From: Spirochaetia bacterium
GTDB lineage: Bacteria; Spirochaetota; Spirochaetia; Treponematales; Treponemataceae
NCBI GenBank assembly: GCA_900769325.1
Contig: CAAGGF010000066.1
Coordinates: 1 to 6,798 of the forward strand
DNA length: 6,798 bases
Reading direction: 5' to 3'
Of this stretch, positions 1 through 5,123 are shown piece after piece. The notes below the pieces were generated by a model that saw only the letters and a list, made by a program, of their open reading frames with translations, did no database searches and was not told the origin of the DNA. Position 1 is the stretch's first letter. Every line of letters starts with the position of its first letter. A program made the translations under genes and the position numbers.

Positions 1-157
1 TATTACAAATGCAAATTTATTCAGAAAAAAAACTTAATTTTTTGAGGTCTATTATGGACAAAATCGCTTACGAATGACATATTTTTTTAAAAAAAATAAA
101 AAACGGAAAAATTTTATATTTTTTTAAATTTTATGGCAGAAATTGTCTAAAAAATAA

Positions 158-190
158 TGTCATTCTGAACTTGTTTCAGAATCCGCGACA
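158..190 (+). repeat. REP-like hairpin repeat, copy 1
   Basis: Arms ATTCTGAA (162-169) and TTCAGAAT (175-182) form a perfect 8-bp stem around the loop CTTGT. TGTC (158-161) can also pair with GACA (187-190) across a 4-base bulge, giving up to 12 bp. The same stem and the same loop recur at 6647-6667, with one compensatory base-pair change. Dispersed, short, extragenic palindromes of this look are common in several bacterial genomes; that this one is a genome-wide family is inferred from only three copies. Confidence 0.75.
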
Positions 191-203
191 TATAAAGTTT
201 ATA
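191..203. repeat. Short palindrome TATAAA-G-TTTATA
   Basis: Six-base arms meet around a single central G. It lies exactly between the two oppositely oriented REP-like hairpins. It could be a spacer of a composite repeat or a chance AT-rich palindrome. It is too tight to form an RNA hairpin without opening the central pairs. Confidence 0.4.
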
Positions 204-206
204 GAC

Positions 207-223
207 CCCGAAACGAGTTCGGG
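207..223 (-). repeat. REP-like hairpin repeat, inverted copy
   Basis: CCCGAA (207-212) pairs with TTCGGG (218-223) around the loop ACGAG. Read on the minus strand it is CCCGAA-CTCGT-TTCGGG, so its loop CTCGT and inner stem match the CTTGT-loop copies at 162-182 and 6647-6667 in reverse orientation. It begins about 11 bases past the stop codon of the minus-strand HD gene. It could act as a processing or stability hairpin for that transcript, but no T-run follows, so it is not a convincing intrinsic terminator. Confidence 0.65.
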
Positions 224-233
224 CTTGAGAATT

Positions 234-1070
234 TTATAAGTATTTTTTAATGTCTTTTCCGATTATTCCAGCGTAGAGTTCTACGAGATTTTTTGCTGGT
301 GAACAGTTTATTTTCTGCATTAAAACTTCTTCGATTTGGAAGAAACCGACATTTTCATTCATGTAGACTTCGATTTTGATTGGTTTTTCTTCTCCGCTAA
401 GAATTTTTACTTTCTCTATGGAATTGGCAGAATATTTGTGGATGTCGCCGGCGGATGGTTTTGTGTTTATTTCCATTGGAATTCTTGCCCTTCCTTTTGT
501 CATGTCGCAGCCGTCAGCAAGAAGAATAAGTCCTGCTTCGATTGAATGAATTTTTCTGGTTCCCATGTGACCTAAAATTCCTTCCATCGCGAGGGAACGG
601 ATTGTTACAAATCGTTTAAGGTTTTTCTGTTTGTCTAATGCCTGATTCAAAACTCGTTCGATTATATTGTACGAAAGAATTGCTGAATAAAGTTCGTGGT
701 CTTGCCGCGCGATTGTCATTCCGAAGTCGTGGCAAAATGATGCAAGAATCACGCTAGTTACGCTGTCTGAAAAAGTTCCTGCCTGTTCCTGTTCTAGCGA
801 GGTTTTTATATTTGCCTGATGGAGAATTTTGAGCATTTTTAACGCATTTCTGCAGACTGTCCGCATGTGAACAGGTCCGTGGTCATTGAAGCCGAGTCGT
901 TTTATGGAAACTGTGTTTGCGTAATCCTGAACTTCCTGAATTTCTGCGTCGTTTATGAGAAGATTTAAAACTTTGAGAGGAAGTGTATCTTTTTCCGGCA
1001 TGAGACTGATAATTTCGTTTGTGAGCGTGATGAGTTTTTCATCTACCGATATTTCTTTTGGCGATTTCAT
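234..1070 (-). CDS. HD-domain metal-dependent phosphohydrolase
   Basis: A 278-residue cytoplasmic protein with no signal peptide or membrane segment. The HD-superfamily metal site is visible in order: H64 in FNDHGPVH, the H114-D115 pair in SFCHDFGM, H125 in RQDHELYS, H168 in ILGHMG and D186/D189 in LADGCDMTKGR. HD enzymes hydrolyse phosphomonoesters or phosphodiesters, often of nucleotides, using one or two metal ions; the substrate here cannot be read from the sequence. Residues about 205-278 form a separate mixed alpha/beta tail (IKIEVYMNENVGFFQIEEVL), as I recall from archaeal and bacterial stand-alone HD proteins of this kind. The start ATG at 1068-1070 has no Shine-Dalgarno, unlike every other gene in the window, and a TATAAT lies only 6 bases upstream, so the mRNA may be leaderless. 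The gene is divergent from the lipoprotein operon, and a role in nucleotide metabolism next to pyr genes would be guesswork. Confidence 0.85.
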   Translation of the reverse strand: MKSPKEISVDEKLITLTNEIISLMPEKDTLPLKVLNLLINDAEIQEVQDYANTVSIKRLGFNDHGPVHMRTVCRNALKMLKILHQANIKTSLEQEQAGTFSDSVTSVILASFCHDFGMTIARQDHELYSAILSYNIIERVLNQALDKQKNLKRFVTIRSLAMEGILGHMGTRKIHSIEAGLILLADGCDMTKGRARIPMEINTKPSAGDIHKYSANSIEKVKILSGEEKPIKIEVYMNENVGFFQIEEVLMQKINCSPAKNLVELYAGIIGKDIKKYL

Positions 1071-1076
1071 ACAATA

Positions 1077-1082
1077 ATTATA
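1077..1082 (-). promoter_or_regulatory. Candidate -10 box of the HD-domain gene
   Basis: The minus strand reads TATAAT here, a consensus -10 hexamer, with only 6 bases between it and the ATG. No good -35 hexamer is seen 16-18 bases upstream. If used, transcription would begin at or beside the start codon, giving a leaderless message. In so AT-rich a region a chance match is quite possible. Confidence 0.35.
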
Positions 1083-1097
1083 GTAAAAGATGCAGGA

Positions 1098-1113
1098 AAA
1101 ATCTTGTAAAATT
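1098..1113. repeat. 16-bp direct repeat, left copy
   Basis: AAAATCTTGTAAAATT here is repeated exactly at 3522-3537. Both copies precede a copy of the 44-bp promoter repeat, at distances of 52 and 63 bases, and the DNA in between is not alike. The shared order suggests that the two intergenic regions have a common origin and have since diverged. Confidence 0.7.
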
Positions 1114-1165
1114 TATTTAATATTCACCAAAAGAATTTTTCCCTTGTTGATGATAGCGTGACATT

Positions 1166-1209
1166 CAACCTAGTAATTTTTTCTTAATGTTGATATAATA
1201 CGCAGTTGA
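1166..1209 (+). repeat. 44-bp perfect direct repeat, left copy
   Basis: Forty-four bases from CAACCTAGTAATTTTT to ATACGCAGTTGA are identical to 3601-3644, and the match stops abruptly at both ends. The copy contains a complete extended -10 promoter and lies just upstream of the metallopeptidase lipoprotein gene. With the right copy it brackets the two lipoprotein genes. Perfect identity in non-coding DNA suggests a recent duplication, ongoing conversion or strong constraint. Confidence 0.9.
1191..1199 (+). promoter_or_regulatory. Extended -10 promoter of the lipoprotein operon
   Basis: TGATATAAT is a perfect TGn-TATAAT extended -10 element. The expected start point is around 1205-1207, giving a leader of about 40 bases before the gene at 1247. 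No TTGACA-like hexamer is found at 16-18 bp upstream (TAGTAA at 17 bp), which fits extended -10 promoters that depend little on -35. The sequence is identical to the promoter in front of pyrB. Confidence 0.7.
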
Positions 1210-1246
1210 ATTAAATTAAAGTATAAAAAACATAAAAAAGGTAAAA

Positions 1247-3052
1247 ATGATGAAAATTAAAAAAATCTATTTATTGGTCATACTATTTAGTTCTTTTTTT
1301 ATAATAGCTTGTAATAATGTTGATTATACCAATGAAACTGCTGATGATGTTATATCACAAGAAGTTGTTATTGGTGATGAGTTAATTTATGGTGAAAGTT
1401 TTTCTTTTCAAAATGTATATGAAGCTATTCTTGGAGAATTAGAAGATACTACAACAACTTGTAGAAATGCTAGAAATCTAGATGTTGAACGGAAAGAATT
1501 TGAGTTTGAAGATTCTGATTTAGTTGAAATGGTTTATTTTTCTGTGCAGCCAACATCTTCAGATTCAATAAAATTAATTAATGAAAAAATGGGATATCTC
1601 AATCCAGTAGAGCTTAATAAAGATATTCTTCAGGCTTGTGATGCAGAAAAAATTATTTTTACAAAAACAGATATATCAGATGAAGACAATATAGAAGATT
1701 ATATTGATTTCACAACAAAATATTATTATATAGTTACAAAAGACATTGCATTAGAAATGGCTTTTGTGCTGGAAGGTTTTTCTGTTATTGAAGAATTTGA
1801 AATGCTGACAGAAGATGCACTTGAAAAAGTTGGTGAGGAATATCAGAATCTTGCTGACTTGTGTGATGATGAAGTAGCTCGAGGTATTTTTTCGACAATA
1901 TGGAATGGAATTAAATCTGCTGCAAAAACAGTTGCTAATGCTGTAACTACTGTAGCAAAGTCAGTGATAGATTTTCTTGTAAAGCCTTATACAATTTCTG
2001 GAAAGGTTTATTATACATACAATAATATTAAAAAACCTGCTTATGGTGTAAAGGTAAATAATGTGACTATTGGTGGAAATCGACAGGAAACAGATATTAA
2101 TGGCGCATTTAATCTTGGCTCAAGGACTGATTCAGCAGGATTATGTTTTCTTTGGCTTAATTATGAAAATAGAGCATGTAAATTAAGTAACTTTCTTGGA
2201 GTAACGGCTTCGACTTTAGTAAAAACGGCATTGCCATCATATCTTCAGAATGTAACAATTACTTCAGATTCTGATTATGCAAATGCAAAAATGGCTATTT
2301 GTAGTGATATGTTAAGTAGATATAAAGATGAGTCAAAAAGACATTCAAATATTCCTCAAGCTGTAGTTTGGACAACGGAATTTGGAAATGGGACTTCATC
2401 TGCTCCTGCATTCCATGTTCGTGGTTTGAGTATTCTTCCTGATATTATTTTGACTGGGGTAACTGCAGATGCAAATGAAGGTGCAAAAAATAAACTTAAT
2501 ATTTTGCATCACGAATATACACATTTCCTTCATTGTGTTTATGCAGAAAATAAAAACAATTTCTGGGATAATATAGTTTTGTCAGAAATTGGATGTACAA
2601 TTGCAACTGCAACAGTAGATTTAATTAATGATATTTTTAATTCAAATATTAGTACTGGATATATAGGAAGTTATAATTTCGATAATCCATATGTTTATTT
2701 TGCTGAGAATTATGCTGAATGGTATTCTTTGGTTGGCTTCTATGGTAAAGGTATTATTGGTAAAACACTCGATTCAACTAGAGGGTCTGGAATATTTTAT
2801 ATTATGGGTTCTCCTTTCGATAACCAAAAGATATTTACACAACTTGTTACTCTTTTGAATAGTAATGGATATTCTAATTCAGCAGACATTATTGTTAATA
2901 TTATTGATAAAGATAATGTAACAACATTTAATGAGTTGTATTCTTCATTAATCAAACAATATCCTTTATTAAAAAATAAAATAAATAATACATTTAAGAA
3001 TTTTTATGTACAAAAAGGATCTAAGAATGGTAATGTTATTATCTATCAATAG
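1247..3052 (+). CDS. Putative lipoprotein zinc metallopeptidase
   Basis: A 601-residue exported protein. Basic KIKK, a hydrophobic stretch and the lipobox IIAC put the acylated cysteine at C22. Mature regions in order: an acidic N-terminal part (about 23-205, unrecognised); a long amphipathic, alanine/valine-rich helix (about 212-246); a short beta domain (about 248-290) whose ISGKV...GVKV...TDINGAF pattern resembles carboxypeptidase-regulatory-like domains; then a peptidase-like domain with H422-E423-Y424-T425-H426 (HExxH). The FAENYAEWYS segment (485-493) supplies E487 or E491 as a likely third zinc ligand, as in gluzincins. I do not recognise the exact family. The mature chain has eight cysteines besides C22. 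Two adjacent ATGs are possible starts; the second, at 1250, is better spaced (8 bases) from AAAAGG (1236-1241). It is the first gene of a two-gene operon. Codons and composition are more AT-rich than in the pyr genes, suggesting acquisition. Confidence 0.8.
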   Translation: MMKIKKIYLLVILFSSFFIIACNNVDYTNETADDVISQEVVIGDELIYGESFSFQNVYEAILGELEDTTTTCRNARNLDVERKEFEFEDSDLVEMVYFSVQPTSSDSIKLINEKMGYLNPVELNKDILQACDAEKIIFTKTDISDEDNIEDYIDFTTKYYYIVTKDIALEMAFVLEGFSVIEEFEMLTEDALEKVGEEYQNLADLCDDEVARGIFSTIWNGIKSAAKTVANAVTTVAKSVIDFLVKPYTISGKVYYTYNNIKKPAYGVKVNNVTIGGNRQETDINGAFNLGSRTDSAGLCFLWLNYENRACKLSNFLGVTASTLVKTALPSYLQNVTITSDSDYANAKMAICSDMLSRYKDESKRHSNIPQAVVWTTEFGNGTSSAPAFHVRGLSILPDIILTGVTADANEGAKNKLNILHHEYTHFLHCVYAENKNNFWDNIVLSEIGCTIATATVDLINDIFNSNISTGYIGSYNFDNPYVYFAENYAEWYSLVGFYGKGIIGKTLDSTRGSGIFYIMGSPFDNQKIFTQLVTLLNSNGYSNSADIIVNIIDKDNVTTFNELYSSLIKQYPLLKNKINNTFKNFYVQKGSKNGNVIIYQ

Positions 3053-3055
3053 GAG
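3051..3055 (+). promoter_or_regulatory. Shine-Dalgarno overlapping the upstream stop
   Basis: AGGAG overlaps the TAG stop codon of the metallopeptidase gene (3050-3052) and lies 6 bases before the ATG at 3062. Ribosomes terminating on the first gene sit on this site, so the two lipoprotein genes are probably co-translated from one message. Confidence 0.7.
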
Positions 3056-3061
3056 AAAAGA

Positions 3062-3523
3062 ATGTTTAGGATAAGAAATATCTTGTTTACTATTTTATTA
3101 ATTCCTTTCCTAGGTTGTAAAAGTGTTTATCTTGACATGAGTAATGTTCATTGTAATTTGGATAAATCAACATTTCAAAAGAATGAAAATATAACAATAT
3201 ATTACGATGGAAGTTTTGAAGATAGTTCCGATATAGGTTCTCTCAGGATTGATTTTCATGTTTATAAAATGAATGGGAAAGAAAGAGGAGATATTCAGAT
3301 TCTTAATTATCCTGATTCTGATATCCCATCTAGTTATGATGAAGGCTTGTATTATGTAATTATAAAGAATAATGAAGAAATGACGAGTTTTAAAAATTCA
3401 ATCACTTTTTTCATTTCTGATGCTGGTAAATATGAGTTAGTTATTCATATAGATGGGGCGACTAGAAAACATTACTATCCTTCTAGTCAAACTTTTACAT
3501 TTCCAATTACGGTAACAGAATAA
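3062..3523 (+). CDS. Small lipoprotein, function unknown
   Basis: A 153-residue protein that I do not recognise. Basic MFRIR, a hydrophobic core and the lipobox PFLGC give an acylated cysteine at C19, leaving a mature part of about 135 residues. The mature region alternates beta-strand-like segments (NITIYYDG, LRIDFHVYKM, SITFFIS, KYELVIHIDG, TFTFPITV) separated by polar turns. This fits an all-beta, immunoglobulin-like sandwich; the fold is inferred from the pattern only. The gene follows the metallopeptidase gene by 9 bases with a strong AGGAG site and shares its AT-rich composition, so the two products are probably made together and both tethered to a membrane. A partner, chaperone or inhibitor of the peptidase are all possible roles, and nothing in the sequence chooses among them. 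The 16-bp repeat begins within its stop codon. Confidence 0.8.
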   Translation: MFRIRNILFTILLIPFLGCKSVYLDMSNVHCNLDKSTFQKNENITIYYDGSFEDSSDIGSLRIDFHVYKMNGKERGDIQILNYPDSDIPSSYDEGLYYVIIKNNEEMTSFKNSITFFISDAGKYELVIHIDGATRKHYYPSSQTFTFPITVTE

Positions 3524-3537
3524 AATCTTGTAAAATT
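3522..3537. repeat. 16-bp direct repeat, right copy
   Basis: Exact copy of 1098-1113. It begins at the second base of the TAA stop codon (3521-3523) of the small lipoprotein gene, so the junction between cassette and repeated intergenic DNA falls at or next to the stop codon. No convincing terminator separates the lipoprotein operon from pyrB. The 5-bp stem at 3556-3569 (GAAAA/TTTTC) is weak, so read-through into pyrB is possible. Confidence 0.65.
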
Positions 3538-3600
3538 AAAGTAAAAATCAGTTTGGAAAAGCCGTTTTCGGAATCTTTTATATGCAGCAGAAAATTTCAA

Positions 3601-3644
3601 CAACCTAGTAATTTTTTCTTAATGTTGATATAATACGCAGTTGA
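3601..3644 (+). repeat. 44-bp perfect direct repeat, right copy
   Basis: Identical over 44 bases to 1166-1209, at an offset of 2435 bases. This copy supplies the promoter region of pyrB. The flanking bases differ at once on both sides (t/a on the left, a/t on the right). Without relatives it cannot be decided which copy is ancestral, but pyrB, as a core metabolic gene, is the likelier original owner. Confidence 0.9.
3626..3634 (+). promoter_or_regulatory. Extended -10 promoter of pyrBIC
   Basis: TGATATAAT, identical to the lipoprotein promoter. Transcription should start near 3640-3642, leaving a leader of about 60 bases before pyrB. No PyrR-type anti-antiterminator or leader-peptide frame is recognisable. 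The initially transcribed bases lack the homopolymer run used for UTP-sensitive stuttering at the E. coli pyrBI promoter. Confidence 0.7.
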
Positions 3645-3646
3645 TT

Positions 3647-3664
3647 CAAATTTTGTTAAATTTG
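3647..3664. promoter_or_regulatory. Inverted repeat in the pyrB leader
   Basis: CAAATTT (3647-3653) and AAATTTG (3658-3664) are perfect 7-base arms around TGTT, starting 3 bases after the 44-bp repeat ends and a few bases past the expected transcription start. The lipoprotein leader lacks it. It could be an operator placed to block initiation, or a weak mRNA hairpin. Being almost all A/T, it may also be chance. Confidence 0.4.
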
Positions 3665-3702
3665 TGTCTAGTCTTTATTATTGATTTTAAGGTGTAAAAA
3701 AT

Positions 3703-4629
3703 ATGTTAAAAGGACGGCATTTAATAGAACCGGGTGATCTTACTGTTTCAGAAATCGATGAAATTTGTTCTTTGGCTGAACAGATGATTGTAGATCCTAT
3801 CGCTTTTCAGGATGTGTGTCGTGGGAAAATTCTTGCGACACTTTTTTTTGAACCGAGTACGCGAACAAGGCTTTCTTTTGAGGCTGCAATGCTTCATCTT
3901 GGCGGAACTGTCGAAGGTTTTGCAGACGCTTCGTATACTTCCTCAACAAAAGGAGAAACTCTTTCAGATACAATCAGGGTTGTTTCTTCTTATGTTGATG
4001 TAATTGCGATGCGTAATCCAAAAGAAGGTGCTGCACTTTTAGCAAGTAAATATTCTTCTGTTCCGATTATAAATGCAGGAGATGGCGGACATTCTCACCC
4101 GACGCAGACTTTAACAGATTTAGTGACAATCAGAAGGCTTTTAGGTTCAACAGAAGGGCAGACAATCGGTTTTTGCGGTGATTTAAAATTTGGACGAACT
4201 GTTCACAGTTTAGTTCAGGCTATGTGCAGGTACCGCGACAATAAATTCGTTTTTATAAGTCCAAAAGAACTTTCAATGCCGGGCTACATGATAAAAAATG
4301 TTTTAGAGCCTAATAATGTTCAGTATGTTTGTGCAGAACGCCTTGAAGAAGTCATCGGAAGCCTCGATATTCTTTATATGACGCGAGTTCAAAAAGAAAG
4401 ATTTTTCAACGAACAGGATTATCTTCGATTAAAAGACAGTTATATTCTCGATAAAGAAAAAATGAAGCTTGCAAAACAAAGAATGATTGTCCTTCATCCG
4501 CTTCCAAGGGTAAATGAAATTTCTCCTGAAGTAGACGAAGACCCGCGTGCTGCGTATTTTAAGCAAGTCAGATTCGGAATGTTTGCACGAATGGCGCTTA
4601 TTTCAAAACTCACCGGTGCAATCGAGTAA
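3703..4629 (+). CDS. pyrB: Aspartate carbamoyltransferase catalytic chain
   Basis: Joins carbamoyl phosphate to L-aspartate to give N-carbamoyl-L-aspartate, the second step of de novo pyrimidine synthesis, in the cytoplasm. At 308 residues it matches the usual length of about 305-311. The carbamoyl-phosphate signature FFEPSTRTRLSFE places S52, T53, R54 and T55 exactly as in the E. coli enzyme. Other active-site residues are S81/K83 in SSTKGE, R104 in AMRNP, H132 and Q135 in HPTQTL, R165 in KFGRT, R228 and Q230 in MTRVQ, and the P266-L267 loop in LHPLPR. Start at 3703 is supported by AAGGTG (3689-3694) 8 bases upstream. First gene of the pyr operon, it should assemble with the pyrI product into a regulated holoenzyme. 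Its promoter is an exact copy of the one before the lipoprotein genes. Confidence 0.97.
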   Translation: MLKGRHLIEPGDLTVSEIDEICSLAEQMIVDPIAFQDVCRGKILATLFFEPSTRTRLSFEAAMLHLGGTVEGFADASYTSSTKGETLSDTIRVVSSYVDVIAMRNPKEGAALLASKYSSVPIINAGDGGHSHPTQTLTDLVTIRRLLGSTEGQTIGFCGDLKFGRTVHSLVQAMCRYRDNKFVFISPKELSMPGYMIKNVLEPNNVQYVCAERLEEVIGSLDILYMTRVQKERFFNEQDYLRLKDSYILDKEKMKLAKQRMIVLHPLPRVNEISPEVDEDPRAAYFKQVRFGMFARMALISKLTGAIE

Positions 4630-4668
4630 AATTAAAAAATCATCTTCAATTAAAAAGGCAGGAAAAAT

Positions 4669-5121
4669 ATGTTAAATGTAGATACAATCAAAAACGGTCT
4701 TGTAATCGATCACATAAAGGCCGGAAGAGGCTGGCAGATTTTTCAGTGGCTTGGGCTTGACAAGGCTCCGTTTTGTGCTGCTTTGATAATGAATGTCGCT
4801 TCTTCAAAATCAGGTAAAAAAGACATAATCAAAATCGAAAATGTAATGGACATCGATTATTCTGTTTTAGGTTTTATTGATCCGCATATTTGTGTAAATG
4901 TCATTAAAGATGAAAAAATCGTCCGCAAAATCAACATGGAACTTCCAAACCGCGTAAAAGGAATTTTCGACTGCAAAAATCCAAGGTGCATAACTCAGAC
5001 TGAGCATTACATAAAACCGAATTTTATTCTTGTCAGCAAGGAAAACGCCTGTTACCGATGTGAATATTGCGATACTTTGTACAAAGCCGGTGAAAATGGA
5101 AAGCCGGAGGAGTCCTGCTGA
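4669..5121 (+). CDS. pyrI: Aspartate carbamoyltransferase regulatory chain
   Basis: Non-catalytic chain that binds nucleotides (ATP, CTP, UTP) and holds PyrB trimers together, giving a class B ATCase. The C-terminal zinc site is C102, C107, C131 and C134, with the same spacing (5, 24, 3) as C109/C114/C138/C141 in E. coli. In the N-terminal allosteric domain VIDHI (D14, H15), IKIEN (K55) and K87 in VRKINMELP align by eye with the E. coli nucleotide-binding residues D19/H20, K60 and K94, so effector binding is probably kept. Length 150 is normal (E. coli 153). It lies 39 bases after pyrB with its own AGGCAGG site (4656-4662), as a separate gene rather than a PyrB-PyrI fusion as found in some bacteria. 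Its last bases contain the ribosome site and overlap the start of pyrC. Confidence 0.96.
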   Translation: MLNVDTIKNGLVIDHIKAGRGWQIFQWLGLDKAPFCAALIMNVASSKSGKKDIIKIENVMDIDYSVLGFIDPHICVNVIKDEKIVRKINMELPNRVKGIFDCKNPRCITQTEHYIKPNFILVSKENACYRCEYCDTLYKAGENGKPEESC

Positions 5122-5123
5122 TG
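5106..5123 (+). promoter_or_regulatory. Strong SD and TGATG stop-start overlap
   Basis: GGAGGAG (5106-5112) inside the end of pyrI precedes the pyrC ATG at 5121 by 8-10 bases. The pyrI stop (TGA, 5119-5121) and the pyrC start (ATG, 5121-5123) share one base, an arrangement typical of translational coupling. It is the strongest ribosome site in the window. Confidence 0.8.

Larger units (their letters stand above)
1..233. other. Gene-free AT-rich region with palindromes
   Basis: No convincing coding sequence is visible on either strand here. This is the 3' flank of the minus-strand HD-domain gene. Positions 79-134 are almost pure A/T and include a palindrome of seven T followed by A residues at 81-97. 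This could be intrinsically bent DNA or an AT-rich promoter upstream element, but no gene start follows it. From about 158 to 223 there are three consecutive palindromes, listed separately. A seven-codon frame at 54-77 preceded by GAGGT is the only start-like signal, and I do not regard it as a gene. Confidence 0.6.

Noticed and set aside
54..77. Seven-codon frame preceded by GAGGT
   Set aside because: A good-looking SD and ATG, but too short to call, with no downstream gene on this strand for it to regulate.
336..545. Plus-strand open frame opposite the HD gene
   Set aside because: It is antisense to a gene with a clear HD metal site, is rich in Phe, Trp and Cys in the manner of a shadow frame, and has no ribosome site.
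3556..3580. Possible terminator between the lipoprotein operon and pyrB
   Set aside because: The GAAAA/TTTTC stem is weak and the following sequence is not a clean T-run; it is not strong enough to list as a feature.
1166..3644. Insertion sequence or CRISPR interpretation of the direct repeats
   Set aside because: No transposase or integrase gene and no terminal inverted repeats lie between the two copies, and there are only two copies 2.4 kb apart.
3635..3702. Pyrimidine-sensing leader (PyrR box or UTP stuttering)
   Set aside because: No PyrR-type element, leader peptide or initial homopolymer run is visible in the roughly 60-base leader.
3812..4003. Second plus-strand frame inside pyrB
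   Set aside because: It overlaps the highly conserved PyrB active-site region in another frame and shows no recognisable protein features.
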